The notes: generated from the letters alone by a model not told the origin. A stretch of 64,000 bases of DNA from Cryobacterium fucosi (GCF_004403515.1 NZ_SOHH01000053.1:1-64000), one strand, 5' to 3'. Positions 44,305 through 54,189 are shown, counted from the first letter of the stretch. Numbers and translations: made by a program.

Positions 44305-45365
44305 CAGAACTCCCCGACCGGCACGCGATCTACGCTCATCATCACCGCGGCCCCGTTGGCCGCCAGACTCACGCTCGCCGCTTCCAGGACGGACAGTACA
44401 CGCAGCCCCGCCTCGCCGTCGGTGCGCGGCGGACGCCCCTCGCGGATGCTCTCCGCGAACTCGACCGCCATGGCCCCCAGGGCCTCCCGTTCCGGCAATG
44501 CGGGCGACCAGGTGTCGCCGAGCCGATACGAGATCGTGGCCGCCTTTCGCTCGGCACCGTCGAGTGCCTGCAGTTCCAAATCGACGCCGCGGTCATAGAC
44601 GCTGAGTCGCTGCTGCGGGTTGAGGTCGTCCCAGACCAGGGTTCGCCTGGTTCCTCCGACGATCATCTGGCGGATCTTCGTCGGACTCAACCAGTTGACG
44701 TGCACGTGGGCGATTGCTCCGTTGGGCAGCGGCAGAACGAGATAGCCGATGCAGGACTTCCCGGAACCCAGGGGATCCGCACCGTTGGCCGAGACGCTGA
44801 GCGGTCGGAGCCCCCCGGGGAGGATGAAGTCGACGATGGACAGGTCGTGGGGCGCGAGATCCCAGAAAACGTCGACGTCGGGTTGAATGAGGCCGAGATT
44901 GATACGCACCGAGTCGATGAACAGGATCTCACCGAGGGCACCCTCCGCGATCAGCTCTCGAATCTTCAGGACCGCCGGCGTGTAGCAATAGGTGTGGTCT
45001 GTCATCAGGACCAGGCCGCGTTCCGCAGCCGCGCGAACCATGTCGCGTCCGCGTATCCCGGTGTCCGCGAGAGGCTTCTCGACCATCACATGTTTGCCGG
45101 CGTTCAGGGCGGCACGGGTGATGCCGTGATGGCTCCGCGCGGGCGTCGCAATAGCGACGGCGTCGACGTCTTCGGAAGACAGGAGGTCATTGAGTGAGCT
45201 GACCGCGCGGACGCCACCGACCGAGTCGGCCAGCTTCTGGGCGCGAACCTGGTCGATGTCGCAGATCGCCACCAGGTCCCAGTCCGTGCTGTTCCGGAAG
45301 TTCCGTGCGAGGTTGGGACCCCAGTAGCCCGCTCCGATGACGGCGATCCTCAGCTTGGCGTCCAT
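44304..45365 (-). CDS. Gfo/Idh/MocA oxidoreductase (WbpB/WlbA-like)
   Basis: 353 residues. IAVIGAGYWGPNLARNFRNS (NAD site), VAIATPARSHHGI, VMVEKPLA (catalytic Lys) and VFWDLAPHDLSIVDFI. Resembles the 3-dehydrogenases that oxidise UDP-N-acetylglucosaminuronate before amination and acetylation, which fits the DegT and WbpD-like genes here. First gene of the ~16.6-kb minus operon 45365-28754; its ribosome site GGGGGGCAAGG also resembles part of the leader palindrome. Confidence 0.85.
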   Translation of the reverse strand: MDAKLRIAVIGAGYWGPNLARNFRNSTDWDLVAICDIDQVRAQKLADSVGGVRAVSSLNDLLSSEDVDAVAIATPARSHHGITRAALNAGKHVMVEKPLADTGIRGRDMVRAAAERGLVLMTDHTYCYTPAVLKIRELIAEGALGEILFIDSVRINLGLIQPDVDVFWDLAPHDLSIVDFILPGGLRPLSVSANGADPLGSGKSCIGYLVLPLPNGAIAHVHVNWLSPTKIRQMIVGGTRRTLVWDDLNPQQRLSVYDRGVDLELQALDGAERKAATISYRLGDTWSPALPEREALGAMAVEFAESIREGRPPRTDGEAGLRVLSVLEAASVSLAANGAAVMMSVDRVPVGEF

Positions 45366-45437
45366 CCTTGCCCCCCAATCGGATTGTGTGGTTCCGGTGC
45401 TGTCGGTAGGTACGTCGAGCGCTCAGGACGGGATTGT

Positions 45438-48400
45438 CTACGGGGTGGGCACGAAGCGCACGTCAACCCAGTAGTTGTGGCCGACGACCTGGGCCGGGAA
45501 CCCGGTCGAGTAGCTGTAGGCGCCACCGTTTGCGATCGTGGAGAGCGAACCGTTCGTGACCGACGCGGCAAGTCCGCTGAGGTCGATCGCATAGGTCCCG
45601 GATGTCGCGTAGTAACTCGCCCGGTACTCCACCCCGGCCTGGATGGGGACCGGAGTCGCAAAGGAGAGGTCCTGCCATCCGCTCGCGGTCGCCGAGGCGA
45701 AGGTGCCCGTTGCCAGCACCGCCCCCGTTGCGGACCACAATGTACCCTGGTGGGCGCCCGTGTCGGTCGGGCCTCTGAAGTAGCGGATGCCGGTGATGGT
45801 TCCGGTTGTCGACGCCATGAACCGCACGCCCAACTGAACCGACGTGGGGTCAGCCCAGGACAGTTGTGCCGGCGTACTCGTCGAGGAGAAGATCGACACC
45901 CCGGGGAGAGGTGGCGGCGGCGGGGGAGGCGGAGTCACCGCGTACACCAGATCGACGAAGTAGTTGGTGGCGTTCCAGGAGTAGCTGGGGAACCCGCCGG
46001 CAGCGCCGTACAGGTACCGGCCGTTTCCGCTCGCCGGCGCCGTGAGCGGACCGCTGGTCTTGGCCTGGCTGAAGTACGCCGGGGTGGAGGAATATCGTCC
46101 CTGCGGAGCCAGATAGGACACGATGTAGCTCTGGCCGGCGGACAGGGCGAGCGGGGTGCTGAGCTGCGCGGTCTGCCATCCGCTGGCCGTTTCATTGGCG
46201 AAGGTCACGGTCGCCAATCGCACGCCCGCCGACGACCATACCGACCCGGTGTGAGTGCCATTGTTGCCGGCCCCCTTGAAGAACCGGATCGCGGACACCG
46301 TGCCGGCCTGCGACGGAGTGAAGGAGACACCCAGTTCCACGGCGGAGGTGTCGCCGGTGGCAGAGAGCGAGGTGGGTATGTCGCTGCCGAACAGACTGTA
46401 CGAGGTGGTTTGTCCTGCCGCCGCAGCGATAGTGAATGACCAGGCCTGGTTGGCGAGCGTGACCCCCAGGGTCGAGACCACGTTGCTCAGGCTGACGTTC
46501 ACCGTCGCTCCGTTCGGGAGTGCCTGGGTCGGGGTGAGCGTGATCGTCGTGCCGTCACCGGACAGGGCGGTCGATCCCGCTATCGGCGCACCGGCGCTCG
46601 TCGCGGTCAGGGAATACCCGGGCTTGACCGCAGTGGAAAGCTGGGCGGCGATCACCGTACCCGGTGCCACGTCCAGCGCTCCGGCGGCCGGCGTCAGGCT
46701 GACTACCGTGATCGGGTCAGGGGTGCGATTGAAGATGACGTCGACGAGGTAGCTGGTCGAGGACCGCGAGGACGGGAAGGCATCCGCGTAGACGTACGAA
46801 CCGGTATTGGCGCCGGCGCTGAGCGGGCCCTTGGTGATGCCCGACCCGCTGAAGACCCCGGGCGATGCCGAATACGTTCCAAGCGGACTGCGGTAGGAAG
46901 CGATGTAGTCGGTGCCCGGTGTGATGGCCACCGGGGTGCCGAAGTTCACGGTCTGCCAACCGGAGGTGGATTCGTTTGCGAACGTTGCCGTTGCCAGCTG
47001 GGTTCCTCCGGCGGTCCAGAGCGTCCCGGTGTGAGTGCCGGTGTTGCCCGCGCTCTTGTAGAACCGAACGCCTGAAATCGTGCCGGCGACGGTGCTCGAG
47101 AAGCGGACGCCGAGGGTCAGCATGGCGTTGTCGGAAACCTGCAGGAGCGTCGGAACCGTGGCGTCATCGAAGAGGCCGCACGGGCAGATGCCATCGGCCG
47201 CAGGTGGGCGCACGGTCGTGAACGCCCAGGCTCCGCCGGATGCCAGTGACAGCCCAGTGGTGTCCTTGGCCTTCAGGGTGACGGAGTAGGTGACGAACCC
47301 GTTGAGAGCGGTCGACGGCGCGAAGGTGGCCGTTCGGGTGGCGGCGGCGTAGCTTGTGCTGCCGGCCACGGCTGCGCCCAGCTGATCGACGAGCGTGAAG
47401 CTGATCGAAGCCGGGTCGGGGTCCTTGGAGAGCACCGCGCTGATGGTGGTGTTCGTCGGCACGCTGGACGAGCCGGGCAACGGCGCCTGGCCGGTGGCAA
47501 CCAGCGGTGAGTTGTCGGTGGGGTCGAAGATGGCGTCGACGAAGTAGTTGCCCTGCCGGTAGCTGTCGACGGGGAATGACCCGTTGGTGCTGTACACGCC
47601 GGCGGGCGCGGTGCCGAATCCGCCGGCGACGCCGAGTGGAGCACTGGTGACTCCACGGTAGGACCAGTAGTACGTCGCCGCCGCATAGCGGCCCTTCGGC
47701 GCCGAGTAGGACACCGTGTAGGTTGTACCGGTGGTCACCCGCACCGCCGACGCGAAGGTCGCCGTCTGCCACCCGGAGGCACTCTCGTTCCCGAAGGTCA
47801 CCGTTGCCAGGCGCACGCCGGTCGAACTCCACAGGGACCCCGTGTGGGTTCCGGTGTTCGCCAGGCTCTTGTAGAAGCGCACCCCGGTGATGAAACCGTT
47901 CTGGGTCGGTGTGAAGCGCAGCCCCAGCTCAACCGCCGACGCATCGCCGGAATCCGGCAGGGAAGGAATCTGGGCTCCGAAGACGGAGTACGGCCCGGTG
48001 CTCGTGATCCCGACGATCACCGGAGTGGCCGGCCGGTTCAGGCTGTCGTCAATCGCGCGCACCCGGATGCTCTGCGCGCCGACACCGCGCTGGAGGTAGG
48101 TGTACGACCAGGCCGTGGTGCCGGTCGCCGGGTGCCAGCTGACACCGGCGTCGGTCGAGACCTCGACTCCGGCGACGACACCACCGCCGGCATCCGCGGC
48201 CGTGCCGGACACGGTCACGGAGGCCCCATTGGGCACGGAGGATCCGGCTGCCGGCGAGGTCACGGTGACCGTGGGCGCCGTCGTGTCCGTGCTCGCGGTC
48301 GTCGCGATGAGGCCGCTGGAAAGGGTGGCCGGCTGCGCGCCCATGTCGGCGAGCAGGTTGACCTGCGCCTGCTGCATCCGCAGGTCCGCCGGCGCACCCG

Positions 48401-49931
48401 CGCCATCGTGGGTCTGGTCGAGCCCCCAGGTCCACTGGATGCTGCCCGCGGAGAACACGAGAGCGCCGCTGTCGGCCCGGTACATCGTCAGGTGGTGCGT
48501 CGTTGTGCCCGCGGCGACGGTGTTGCCGAAGTCCTGGAGATATTCGGGCGAGGCGCCCACGGTGGTCGACAGCCTGATCTGGCCGGCGGGCCGGAATCCG
48601 TTGTCGAGGTCTTCATTGGATTCGTAGCCGACCGTGTGCGGGGCGAGCGCGGCGGTCGTTCCGGCGGCGAGTGACGTCAGACTGGTGTTGCGCCACAGGC
48701 GGGTCTTGCCCTCCGCTGCCGACACGGTCACCGGCAAGTCGGTGAAGTTCGACTGGTAGAGCGTGCCGCTCACGGCGTTCTCCGGGAGGCCGGCCCCGTT
48801 GGCCTGGGACGCGAACCGGGGGTCGCGCCAGGTTCCGGTCCACTGCGGCGACGGGTCGATCTTGGCGGAGGACCTGGTTTCCTTGTAGCTGACCAGAGTG
48901 CGATAGGCCACGGCGCCGACGGCCGACGGTTCGTATCGGATCCGCCAGTAGGCCTCGTTGCCGGTGAGGAACTGCAGGTTCACCCCGGCATCCCGCGCGG
49001 CCTCGATGTTGGCCCGCTGCGCGCCCGACCAATACTCGTCGTGCCCGACCGAGAGGAAGATCTTGTGGTTGAGCAGCGCCGAGCCGAATCGGTCGGTGTC
49101 GACGTCACTGAAGTAGGACACGTCGTAGCCGTTCCTCTCCATGAATCGCACCAGCGGGTATTCGGCGCTGAAGTAGAAGTCGCGGGCGGTGACGCCGCCG
49201 CGCGTGGCGAACGGGCGGTTGTAGCTGACCTTGTAGGCTCGGCCGACAGCGCCGCCCTGGTACAGGCTTGAGCCGCCGTAGGTGTTGTATGCCTGCCAGG
49301 TCGTGTCGGAGGTCTGGAACAGCACGGCGGAGCGGCTGGCCGAATTGCGCACGACGAAGGTGATGTGGCTCTGCCCGCCGGTGTCGGTGCGGGTGAGCAA
49401 GGCCACGTAGACTCCGGAAACCGCGTCGGCCGGGACCGGCCACGATGCGGACACCGCCCAGTTGCCGCAGTCGTACAGTCCGGTCGGACCGTCCTCCATG
49501 CAGGCGGGCTGGGTCTGGGGCAGCGCAACAGACGGGCTGACGGTGGCGACCTTACGCGCGCCAAGCCCCTGGTACCAGCCGGTCCGATAGATGTCGACCG
49601 TGTAGGCGCGCGCCGGGGTGAGCACCTTGAAATCGACCCTCGTGCCGACGTTCACACTGATGTCGGTCGAGAATCCCTGGATCGTCGAATCGCCCGACCC
49701 GGCGATGTCCCACACTGTGGGACTGGTGCCGGGCAGCGCGTTCTCGCAGACGATGGGATTGGCGGCAGCGCCGCATCCAATTGCGGCCATCGCCGGCGAC
49801 GAACCGGGAAAGACCGCGGAGACGAGGACCACGGCCATCATCATTGCGCCAGCGGTGAAGCGACTCCGCCGTTCGGCCGGCGTTCGGGGCGCCAGCATTT
49901 CGTGGAAAAAACCACTTTTCAAGGTCGACAC
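45438..49931 (-). CDS. giant secreted protein: DMFase-like domain plus four DUF4082 domains
   Basis: 1497 residues from GTG 49931 (GGGAG just upstream). Signal peptide residues ~12-50 (MMMAVVLVSAVFPGSSPAMA). Residues ~50-500 resemble the N,N-dimethylformamidase large-subunit domain (SVGHDEYWSGAQRANIEAAR). Then Ig-like domains (DTTAPTVTVTSPAAGSSVPN) and four DUF4082 domains (each with GVRF-x-K, GTHTGSLW and SGWQT), separated by SbsA-type Ig domains. It is likely surface-bound and may act on or hold the polymer. The upstream in-frame region to 50171 is not signal-peptide-like and is rejected as coding. Confidence 0.8.
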   Translation of the reverse strand: MSTLKSGFFHEMLAPRTPAERRSRFTAGAMMMAVVLVSAVFPGSSPAMAAIGCGAAANPIVCENALPGTSPTVWDIAGSGDSTIQGFSTDISVNVGTRVDFKVLTPARAYTVDIYRTGWYQGLGARKVATVSPSVALPQTQPACMEDGPTGLYDCGNWAVSASWPVPADAVSGVYVALLTRTDTGGQSHITFVVRNSASRSAVLFQTSDTTWQAYNTYGGSSLYQGGAVGRAYKVSYNRPFATRGGVTARDFYFSAEYPLVRFMERNGYDVSYFSDVDTDRFGSALLNHKIFLSVGHDEYWSGAQRANIEAARDAGVNLQFLTGNEAYWRIRYEPSAVGAVAYRTLVSYKETRSSAKIDPSPQWTGTWRDPRFASQANGAGLPENAVSGTLYQSNFTDLPVTVSAAEGKTRLWRNTSLTSLAAGTTAALAPHTVGYESNEDLDNGFRPAGQIRLSTTVGASPEYLQDFGNTVAAGTTTHHLTMYRADSGALVFSAGSIQWTWGLDQTHDGAGAPADLRMQQAQVNLLADMGAQPATLSSGLIATTASTDTTAPTVTVTSPAAGSSVPNGASVTVSGTAADAGGGVVAGVEVSTDAGVSWHPATGTTAWSYTYLQRGVGAQSIRVRAIDDSLNRPATPVIVGITSTGPYSVFGAQIPSLPDSGDASAVELGLRFTPTQNGFITGVRFYKSLANTGTHTGSLWSSTGVRLATVTFGNESASGWQTATFASAVRVTTGTTYTVSYSAPKGRYAAATYYWSYRGVTSAPLGVAGGFGTAPAGVYSTNGSFPVDSYRQGNYFVDAIFDPTDNSPLVATGQAPLPGSSSVPTNTTISAVLSKDPDPASISFTLVDQLGAAVAGSTSYAAATRTATFAPSTALNGFVTYSVTLKAKDTTGLSLASGGAWAFTTVRPPAADGICPCGLFDDATVPTLLQVSDNAMLTLGVRFSSTVAGTISGVRFYKSAGNTGTHTGTLWTAGGTQLATATFANESTSGWQTVNFGTPVAITPGTDYIASYRSPLGTYSASPGVFSGSGITKGPLSAGANTGSYVYADAFPSSRSSTSYLVDVIFNRTPDPITVVSLTPAAGALDVAPGTVIAAQLSTAVKPGYSLTATSAGAPIAGSTALSGDGTTITLTPTQALPNGATVNVSLSNVVSTLGVTLANQAWSFTIAAAAGQTTSYSLFGSDIPTSLSATGDTSAVELGVSFTPSQAGTVSAIRFFKGAGNNGTHTGSVWSSAGVRLATVTFANETASGWQTAQLSTPLALSAGQSYIVSYLAPQGRYSSTPAYFSQAKTSGPLTAPASGNGRYLYGAAGGFPSYSWNATNYFVDLVYAVTPPPPPPPPLPGVSIFSSTSTPAQLSWADPTSVQLGVRFMASTTGTITGIRYFRGPTDTGAHQGTLWSATGAVLATGTFASATASGWQDLSFATPVPIQAGVEYRASYYATSGTYAIDLSGLAASVTNGSLSTIANGGAYSYSTGFPAQVVGHNYWVDVRFVPTP

Positions 49932-50202
49932 ACGTGCTCCCAGACATCCCGGGTGGCTGTGGCCGTTCGGGTAACGACCGCCGTTGCTGGACTCCGTCGG
50001 GGTAGCTAGGCGAAGTGGATGCCGATCCAGCAGGTGTTCGCGGAAACCGACGGAGGGTAAGTGCCGACGGGGAGGTGAGATCCGCTCACAGAAAAGACAA
50101 TGCCATAGGTCAGGGATGCCCGCAGACCCCCGTTCGGGGGTGAATCGGGGGCAACAGGCGCGGCGGAGCACGCCGACTCAGCGGCCAACCCTCCGAACGG
50201 TC
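49932..50202. other. leader of the giant secreted protein, with palindrome D
   Basis: 270 bp between the giant secreted protein (start 49931) and the metallopeptidase stop (50203). It includes copy D of the palindrome and the GGGAG ribosome site. No gene. Confidence 0.5.
50124..50141 (-). promoter_or_regulatory. EPS leader palindrome, copy D
   Basis: Minus strand ACCCCCGAACGGGGGTCT: perfect CCCCCG-AA-CGGGGG stem, 193 nt before the GTG at 49931. Strongest inverted repeat of the four. Confidence 0.5.
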
Positions 50203-51087
50203 CTAGAGCTCGGCGTCCCCGGGGGCGAAGGTGTCGCAGGCCCCTGCGCCCTGTTCGAAGCCGGTGCCGAACCAGCGCTGGCGCTGCTCACTGGAGCCGT
50301 GGGTCCAGCCCTCGGGGTTCACCTGGCCCTGGGTCGCCGCCTGGATGCGGTCGTCCCCGACGGCGGAGGCCGCGCTCAAGGCATCCCGGATCTGAGCCTG
50401 GGTGATCGGTTTGAGGAAGGTGACCCCGTTTTCGTCCGTGATCGTGGTGGCCGCGCCGGTCCAGGCGCCGGCGAAACAGTCGGCCTGAAGCTCGACTCGC
50501 ACCGAGTTGGAGGCGGCCCCGGTCTGGCCGTCCTGCGACTGGGCCAGCACGCCGGTCAGGTTCTGCACGTGGTGCCCCCACTCGTGGGCGATCACGTACA
50601 TTTCGGCGAGCGGCCCGCCTGAGGAGCCGAACCGGGTGCGCAGGTCGTCGAAGAATGCGGTGTCGAGGTAGATGGTCGCATCCGACGGGCAGTAGAACGG
50701 GCCGGTGGCGGCGGATGCGGCGCCACAGCCGGTCCCGGTGCTGTCGGTGAACAGGGCGACCGGCTGCGGCTGCTGGTAGTCGACCCCGAGCCGGGGAAGT
50801 TCCTCGGCCCAGTAGGTGTCGAGAGAGGCGGCGGCCCCCTTCATCCGGCATTCCACGTCGGCGTTCGCCTGCGCGCCGGTCGTGCACTCAGCAAGGTTGG
50901 AGACGCTTCCCGACTCGGCGGCAGGCTGGCCGCCGCCGGCGAGGCCGGACAGGTCGACGCCGAGAAACTGGGAGAGCAGAAACAGGGCGATCACGCCCAG
51001 CCCGCCGCCGCCCACGGCGATCCCCGTGTTCCGGCCCCGCTTGCTGACCCGGCCGCCGCCGATGTTCGCGTTGTCGTTGAACGTCAT
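50203..51087 (-). CDS. YpfJ/KPN_02809-type neutral zinc metallopeptidase
   Basis: 294 residues. MTFNDNANIGGGRVSKRG and GVIALFLLSQFLGVDLSGLA form the usual N-terminal basic lead and membrane helix; VIAHEWGHHVQNLTG is the zinc motif; ELQADCFAGAW and the C-terminal GSSEQRQRWF complete the family pattern. Membrane-anchored, external peptidase of unknown substrate. Ten bases before the iminopeptidase gene's end. Confidence 0.9.
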   Translation of the reverse strand: MTFNDNANIGGGRVSKRGRNTGIAVGGGGLGVIALFLLSQFLGVDLSGLAGGGQPAAESGSVSNLAECTTGAQANADVECRMKGAAASLDTYWAEELPRLGVDYQQPQPVALFTDSTGTGCGAASAATGPFYCPSDATIYLDTAFFDDLRTRFGSSGGPLAEMYVIAHEWGHHVQNLTGVLAQSQDGQTGAASNSVRVELQADCFAGAWTGAATTITDENGVTFLKPITQAQIRDALSAASAVGDDRIQAATQGQVNPEGWTHGSSEQRQRWFGTGFEQGAGACDTFAPGDAEL

Positions 51088-51096
51088 GAGGAGAAG

Positions 51097-52053
51097 TTAC
51101 CCTGCGAAGCGGTCTGTCGCCTCGATGATCGCGTCAAGGTTTCCGGGTTCGTCGAACGAGTGGCCGGCGTCCGGGATCAGGCGGAAGTCCGCCTCCGGCC
51201 AGGCCTGGTGCAGCTCCCACGCGGTGAAGGCCGGGGTGCACATGTCGTACCGGCCCTGCACGATGACGCCCGGGATGTCTTTCAGCCGGTCGGCGTCGCG
51301 AATCAGCTGGTTCGGCTCGAACCAGCCCCGGTTGGTGAAGTAGTGGTTCTCGATCCGGGCGAACGCGACGGCGAAGGACGGTTCCGTGAACCGGGCGATC
51401 GTCTCGGGCTGCTGGAGCAGGGTGATCGTGGACGATTCCCAGGTTGACCAGGCGACTCCGGCGCGTTCCCGCGCGGCCTGGTCCGGGTCGTGCAGTAGCC
51501 GGCCGTAGGCCTCGATCAGGCGTCCCCGCTTGTCGACCGGCACTGGCGCGATGAAGTCCTCCCAGAGGTCAGGGTAGATCGCGGCGGCGCCGCCCTCGTA
51601 AAACCAGTCGAGTTCGACCGGTCGCAGGGTGAAGATTCCGCGCAGCACGAGCTCGGTGACCCGGTCGGGGTGGGTCTCGGCGTAGGCGAGGGCGAGGGCG
51701 CTGCCCCACGAGCCGCCGCAGACCAGCCATCGGTCGATGCCGAGGTGTTCACGCAGTTTCTCGATGTCGGCGACGAGGTGCCAGGTGGTGTTCGTGGCGA
51801 GGTCGGCATCCGCTTCGCTCGCATGCGGCGTGCTCCGGCCGCAGCCGCGCTGGTCGAACAGCACGATGCGGTACTTCTCGGGGTCGAACACCCGCCGCTG
51901 CTTCGGGCTCGAGCCGCCGCCCGGCCCCCCGTGCAGGTACACCGCCGGCTTGCCTTCCGGGTTGCCGGATGCCTCCCAGTAGACGGCCTGTCCGTCACCG
52001 ACCTCGAGCATTCCGGTTTCGTAGGGTTCGATCTCTGGGTAGAAGGTGCGCAT
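51097..52053 (-). CDS. pip: proline iminopeptidase
   Basis: 318 residues. Alpha/beta-hydrolase with the family oxyanion motif HGGPGGGSSP, DQRGCGRSTPH, nucleophile in CGGSWGS and catalytic His in DAGHSFDEPG. It removes N-terminal proline from peptides in the cytoplasm. Single gene; the upstream 140 bp holds no gene. Confidence 0.93.
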   Translation of the reverse strand: MRTFYPEIEPYETGMLEVGDGQAVYWEASGNPEGKPAVYLHGGPGGGSSPKQRRVFDPEKYRIVLFDQRGCGRSTPHASEADADLATNTTWHLVADIEKLREHLGIDRWLVCGGSWGSALALAYAETHPDRVTELVLRGIFTLRPVELDWFYEGGAAAIYPDLWEDFIAPVPVDKRGRLIEAYGRLLHDPDQAARERAGVAWSTWESSTITLLQQPETIARFTEPSFAVAFARIENHYFTNRGWFEPNQLIRDADRLKDIPGVIVQGRYDMCTPAFTAWELHQAWPEADFRLIPDAGHSFDEPGNLDAIIEATDRFAG

Positions 52054-52194
52054 TCCCCGAGCCTATTGGCCGCACCGGGTCGGAGCGAAACCGCGGTGCC
52101 GGGTTCGTCGGCGCCGCATCCGCCCCGTCGCCGCGCCTGGATCGGCAGCCCGCGCCCGCCGGCGCGAGCGCGCCGTGCGGAACCGGGCGCGGCC

Positions 52195-52854
52195 TCAGCG
52201 GCCGACGAGGCCGAGCCGGTAGGCGAGAATGACGACGTGCACTCGATCGCGCAGCCCCAGCTTCGCCAGGATGCGCCCGACGTGGGTCTTCACGGTCGAC
52301 TCGGAGAGGAAGAACCGTTCGGCCAGCTCGGGGTTCGACAGTCCCTCCGCGATCGCCAGGAACACCTCGCGTTCCCGCTCGGTGAGCGCGCCCAGACGGG
52401 AGGCGTCGTCGTCGTCCGCGGCCGGCAGTTTCGAGCCGAACAGCTCGAGCATGCGCCGGGTCACCCGGGAGGAGACCGATGCGTCGCCGGAGGCGACCGC
52501 GCGGATGGCCGCCGTCAGCTCGTTCGGCTGCGCGTCCTTGAGGAGGAACCCGCGCGCGCCCGCGCGCAGGCCGCCGAAGGCGTACTCGTCGAGGTCGAAG
52601 GTGGTGAGGATGATGATCCTGCTCTCCGGGCGGGCCGCGGTGATCTGCCGGGTGGCCTCGATGCCGTCGATCCCGGGCATCCGCACGTCCATCAGGATGA
52701 CGTCGGGCCGCACGCTGGCTGCGAGGGCGATCGCCTCCGCGCCGCCGCCCGCCTCGGCCACGACCGTGAAGTCGTCCTCGGCCTCGAGAACCATCCGGAA
52801 ACCGGTGCGCAGCAGGGCCTGGTCGTCGACCAGCATGATCCGGGTCTGCGTCAT
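52195..52854 (-). CDS. NarL-family response regulator
   Basis: 219 residues. Receiver domain with phospho-acceptor Asp56 (ILMDVRMPG), Thr (IILTTF) and Lys switch residues, then LuxR-type HTH (LTEREREVFLAIAEGLSNPE, AERFFLSESTVKTHVGRILA). ATG 52854 overlaps the kinase stop by 4 nt. Likely controls the ABC exporter just upstream. Confidence 0.93.
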   Translation of the reverse strand: MTQTRIMLVDDQALLRTGFRMVLEAEDDFTVVAEAGGGAEAIALAASVRPDVILMDVRMPGIDGIEATRQITAARPESRIIILTTFDLDEYAFGGLRAGARGFLLKDAQPNELTAAIRAVASGDASVSSRVTRRMLELFGSKLPAADDDDASRLGALTEREREVFLAIAEGLSNPELAERFFLSESTVKTHVGRILAKLGLRDRVHVVILAYRLGLVGR

Positions 52855-54179
52855 TTGTCTGTCTCCGGTTCGTCCACGTCCATCACGGCCCGCACCTGCC
52901 ACCCACCGCCGGGGATCATCACCCCGGCCTCCAGCGTTCCACCGTAGAGCGCGGCGCGCTCGCGCAGCCCGATCAGGCCCCGGCCGGGTCGCTGGGCCGG
53001 GCCCTCGACCCGGCGCCGGCCGTTGTCGGCGACGACGACCTCGACCCGGCCGGGCGCCGACGCCAGGCGCACCGAGACGAGTGTGGGTTCGGCGGCGTAG
53101 CGCAGAGCATTGGTCAGGGACTCCTGCACGATCCGATAGAGCGTGAGCTGCAGGCCGGAGTTGGCCGGGATCCGACCACTGATTTCCAGGCGGGCCGGGA
53201 GCCCGGCTGAACGGAACGAGTCGACCAGGTCGACCAGCTGGTCGGCTCCTGGCTGGGGGTTCAGGGGCGCATCCGCTGACGCCGTGTCGTCTGAGCCTGG
53301 GCCGTTCGGGCCGTCGTGATCAGCCGGGTTTTCCGGGTCTGCCGGGTCTTCGGCCAGCACCCCGAGCAGGCGGCGCATCTCGGTCATCGAACTCCGGCCG
53401 GTGGCCGCGACCTCGCGCATCGCGGCCCTGGACCGCACCGGGTCCTTGTCCAGCAGCGCGTCGGCGCCGTCGGCGAGCGCGACCATGACCGAGAGGCTGT
53501 GCGCGACGATGTCATGCATCTCCCGGGCGATCCGCCCCCGTTCGGTGATCCGGGCCAGCTGGGCCTGCTGGTCGCGCTCTCTGGCGAGCTGGGCGGCCAG
53601 GTCGACCAGGGCCGCGACGTAGCGCTTGCGGTCGCCGATCGTGACGCCGAGGAGGGTTGACGCGAGCATGAGGATCGCGTACTGGCCGGCCACGCTGGGC
53701 CAGGCCGCATAGGTGGCGCCGTCGGCGAGGTACGCGCCGAGCGCCGCGACGCCGACGGCGGCGATCAGCCCGACCCAGGCGCTCCGCACGCCGCGGTAGA
53801 CCGCCACCGCGTACAGCGCGATCAGGACGGGCACCGTGTCACCCTGCCCCTGGCTCGGGAACGACGCGAGCAGCCCGGCGCACGCGACCCCGAGCACGAG
53901 CAGCGGGGCGTGCCGGCGGAAGAGTAACGCGGCTGTGAGCACGAAGGTCACGACAGCGGTCACGACGACGACGGAGGGCCGGGCCGGGCCGCCGGGCGCC
54001 GTCAGGTCGATCAGGACGGTGATCGCCATCGGCACGAAGTACACGGCGGCGACGAGCGAATCGGCCAGCCACGGATGCCGTGCCCAGAACCGCCGGGCGA
54101 CGCCGGGTGGTGTCGGCAGGCGCAGTTCACCCCCGGCAGGCCGGGAAGGCCGTCCGGGGGTGAGCTGCGCGTTTGTCAT
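52851..54179 (-). CDS. DesK-like sensor histidine kinase
   Basis: 442 residues. Five or six N-terminal helices (~40-185) with little external sequence, HisKA_3 dimerisation helix with phospho-His in RGRIAREMHDIVAHSLSVM, and a HATPase domain (VQESLTNALRYAAEP, GLIGLRERAAL). A Gly/Pro/Asp-rich insert (about residues 280-315) precedes the ATPase. It phosphorylates the adjacent regulator, probably on membrane or antibiotic stress. Confidence 0.92.
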   Translation of the reverse strand: MTNAQLTPGRPSRPAGGELRLPTPPGVARRFWARHPWLADSLVAAVYFVPMAITVLIDLTAPGGPARPSVVVVTAVVTFVLTAALLFRRHAPLLVLGVACAGLLASFPSQGQGDTVPVLIALYAVAVYRGVRSAWVGLIAAVGVAALGAYLADGATYAAWPSVAGQYAILMLASTLLGVTIGDRKRYVAALVDLAAQLARERDQQAQLARITERGRIAREMHDIVAHSLSVMVALADGADALLDKDPVRSRAAMREVAATGRSSMTEMRRLLGVLAEDPADPENPADHDGPNGPGSDDTASADAPLNPQPGADQLVDLVDSFRSAGLPARLEISGRIPANSGLQLTLYRIVQESLTNALRYAAEPTLVSVRLASAPGRVEVVVADNGRRRVEGPAQRPGRGLIGLRERAALYGGTLEAGVMIPGGGWQVRAVMDVDEPETDK

Positions 54180-54189
54180 CCTGTGGACT

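Noticed and set aside
28754-45365. Exosortase/PEP-CTERM sorting system
   Set aside because: No exosortase gene and no protein ending in a PEP-CTERM motif in the window; only the associated enzymes are present.
49932-50171. Upstream in-frame extension of the giant secreted protein
   Set aside because: Cys/Arg-rich and not signal-peptide-like; overlaps the palindrome D region, and a signal peptide follows GTG 49931.
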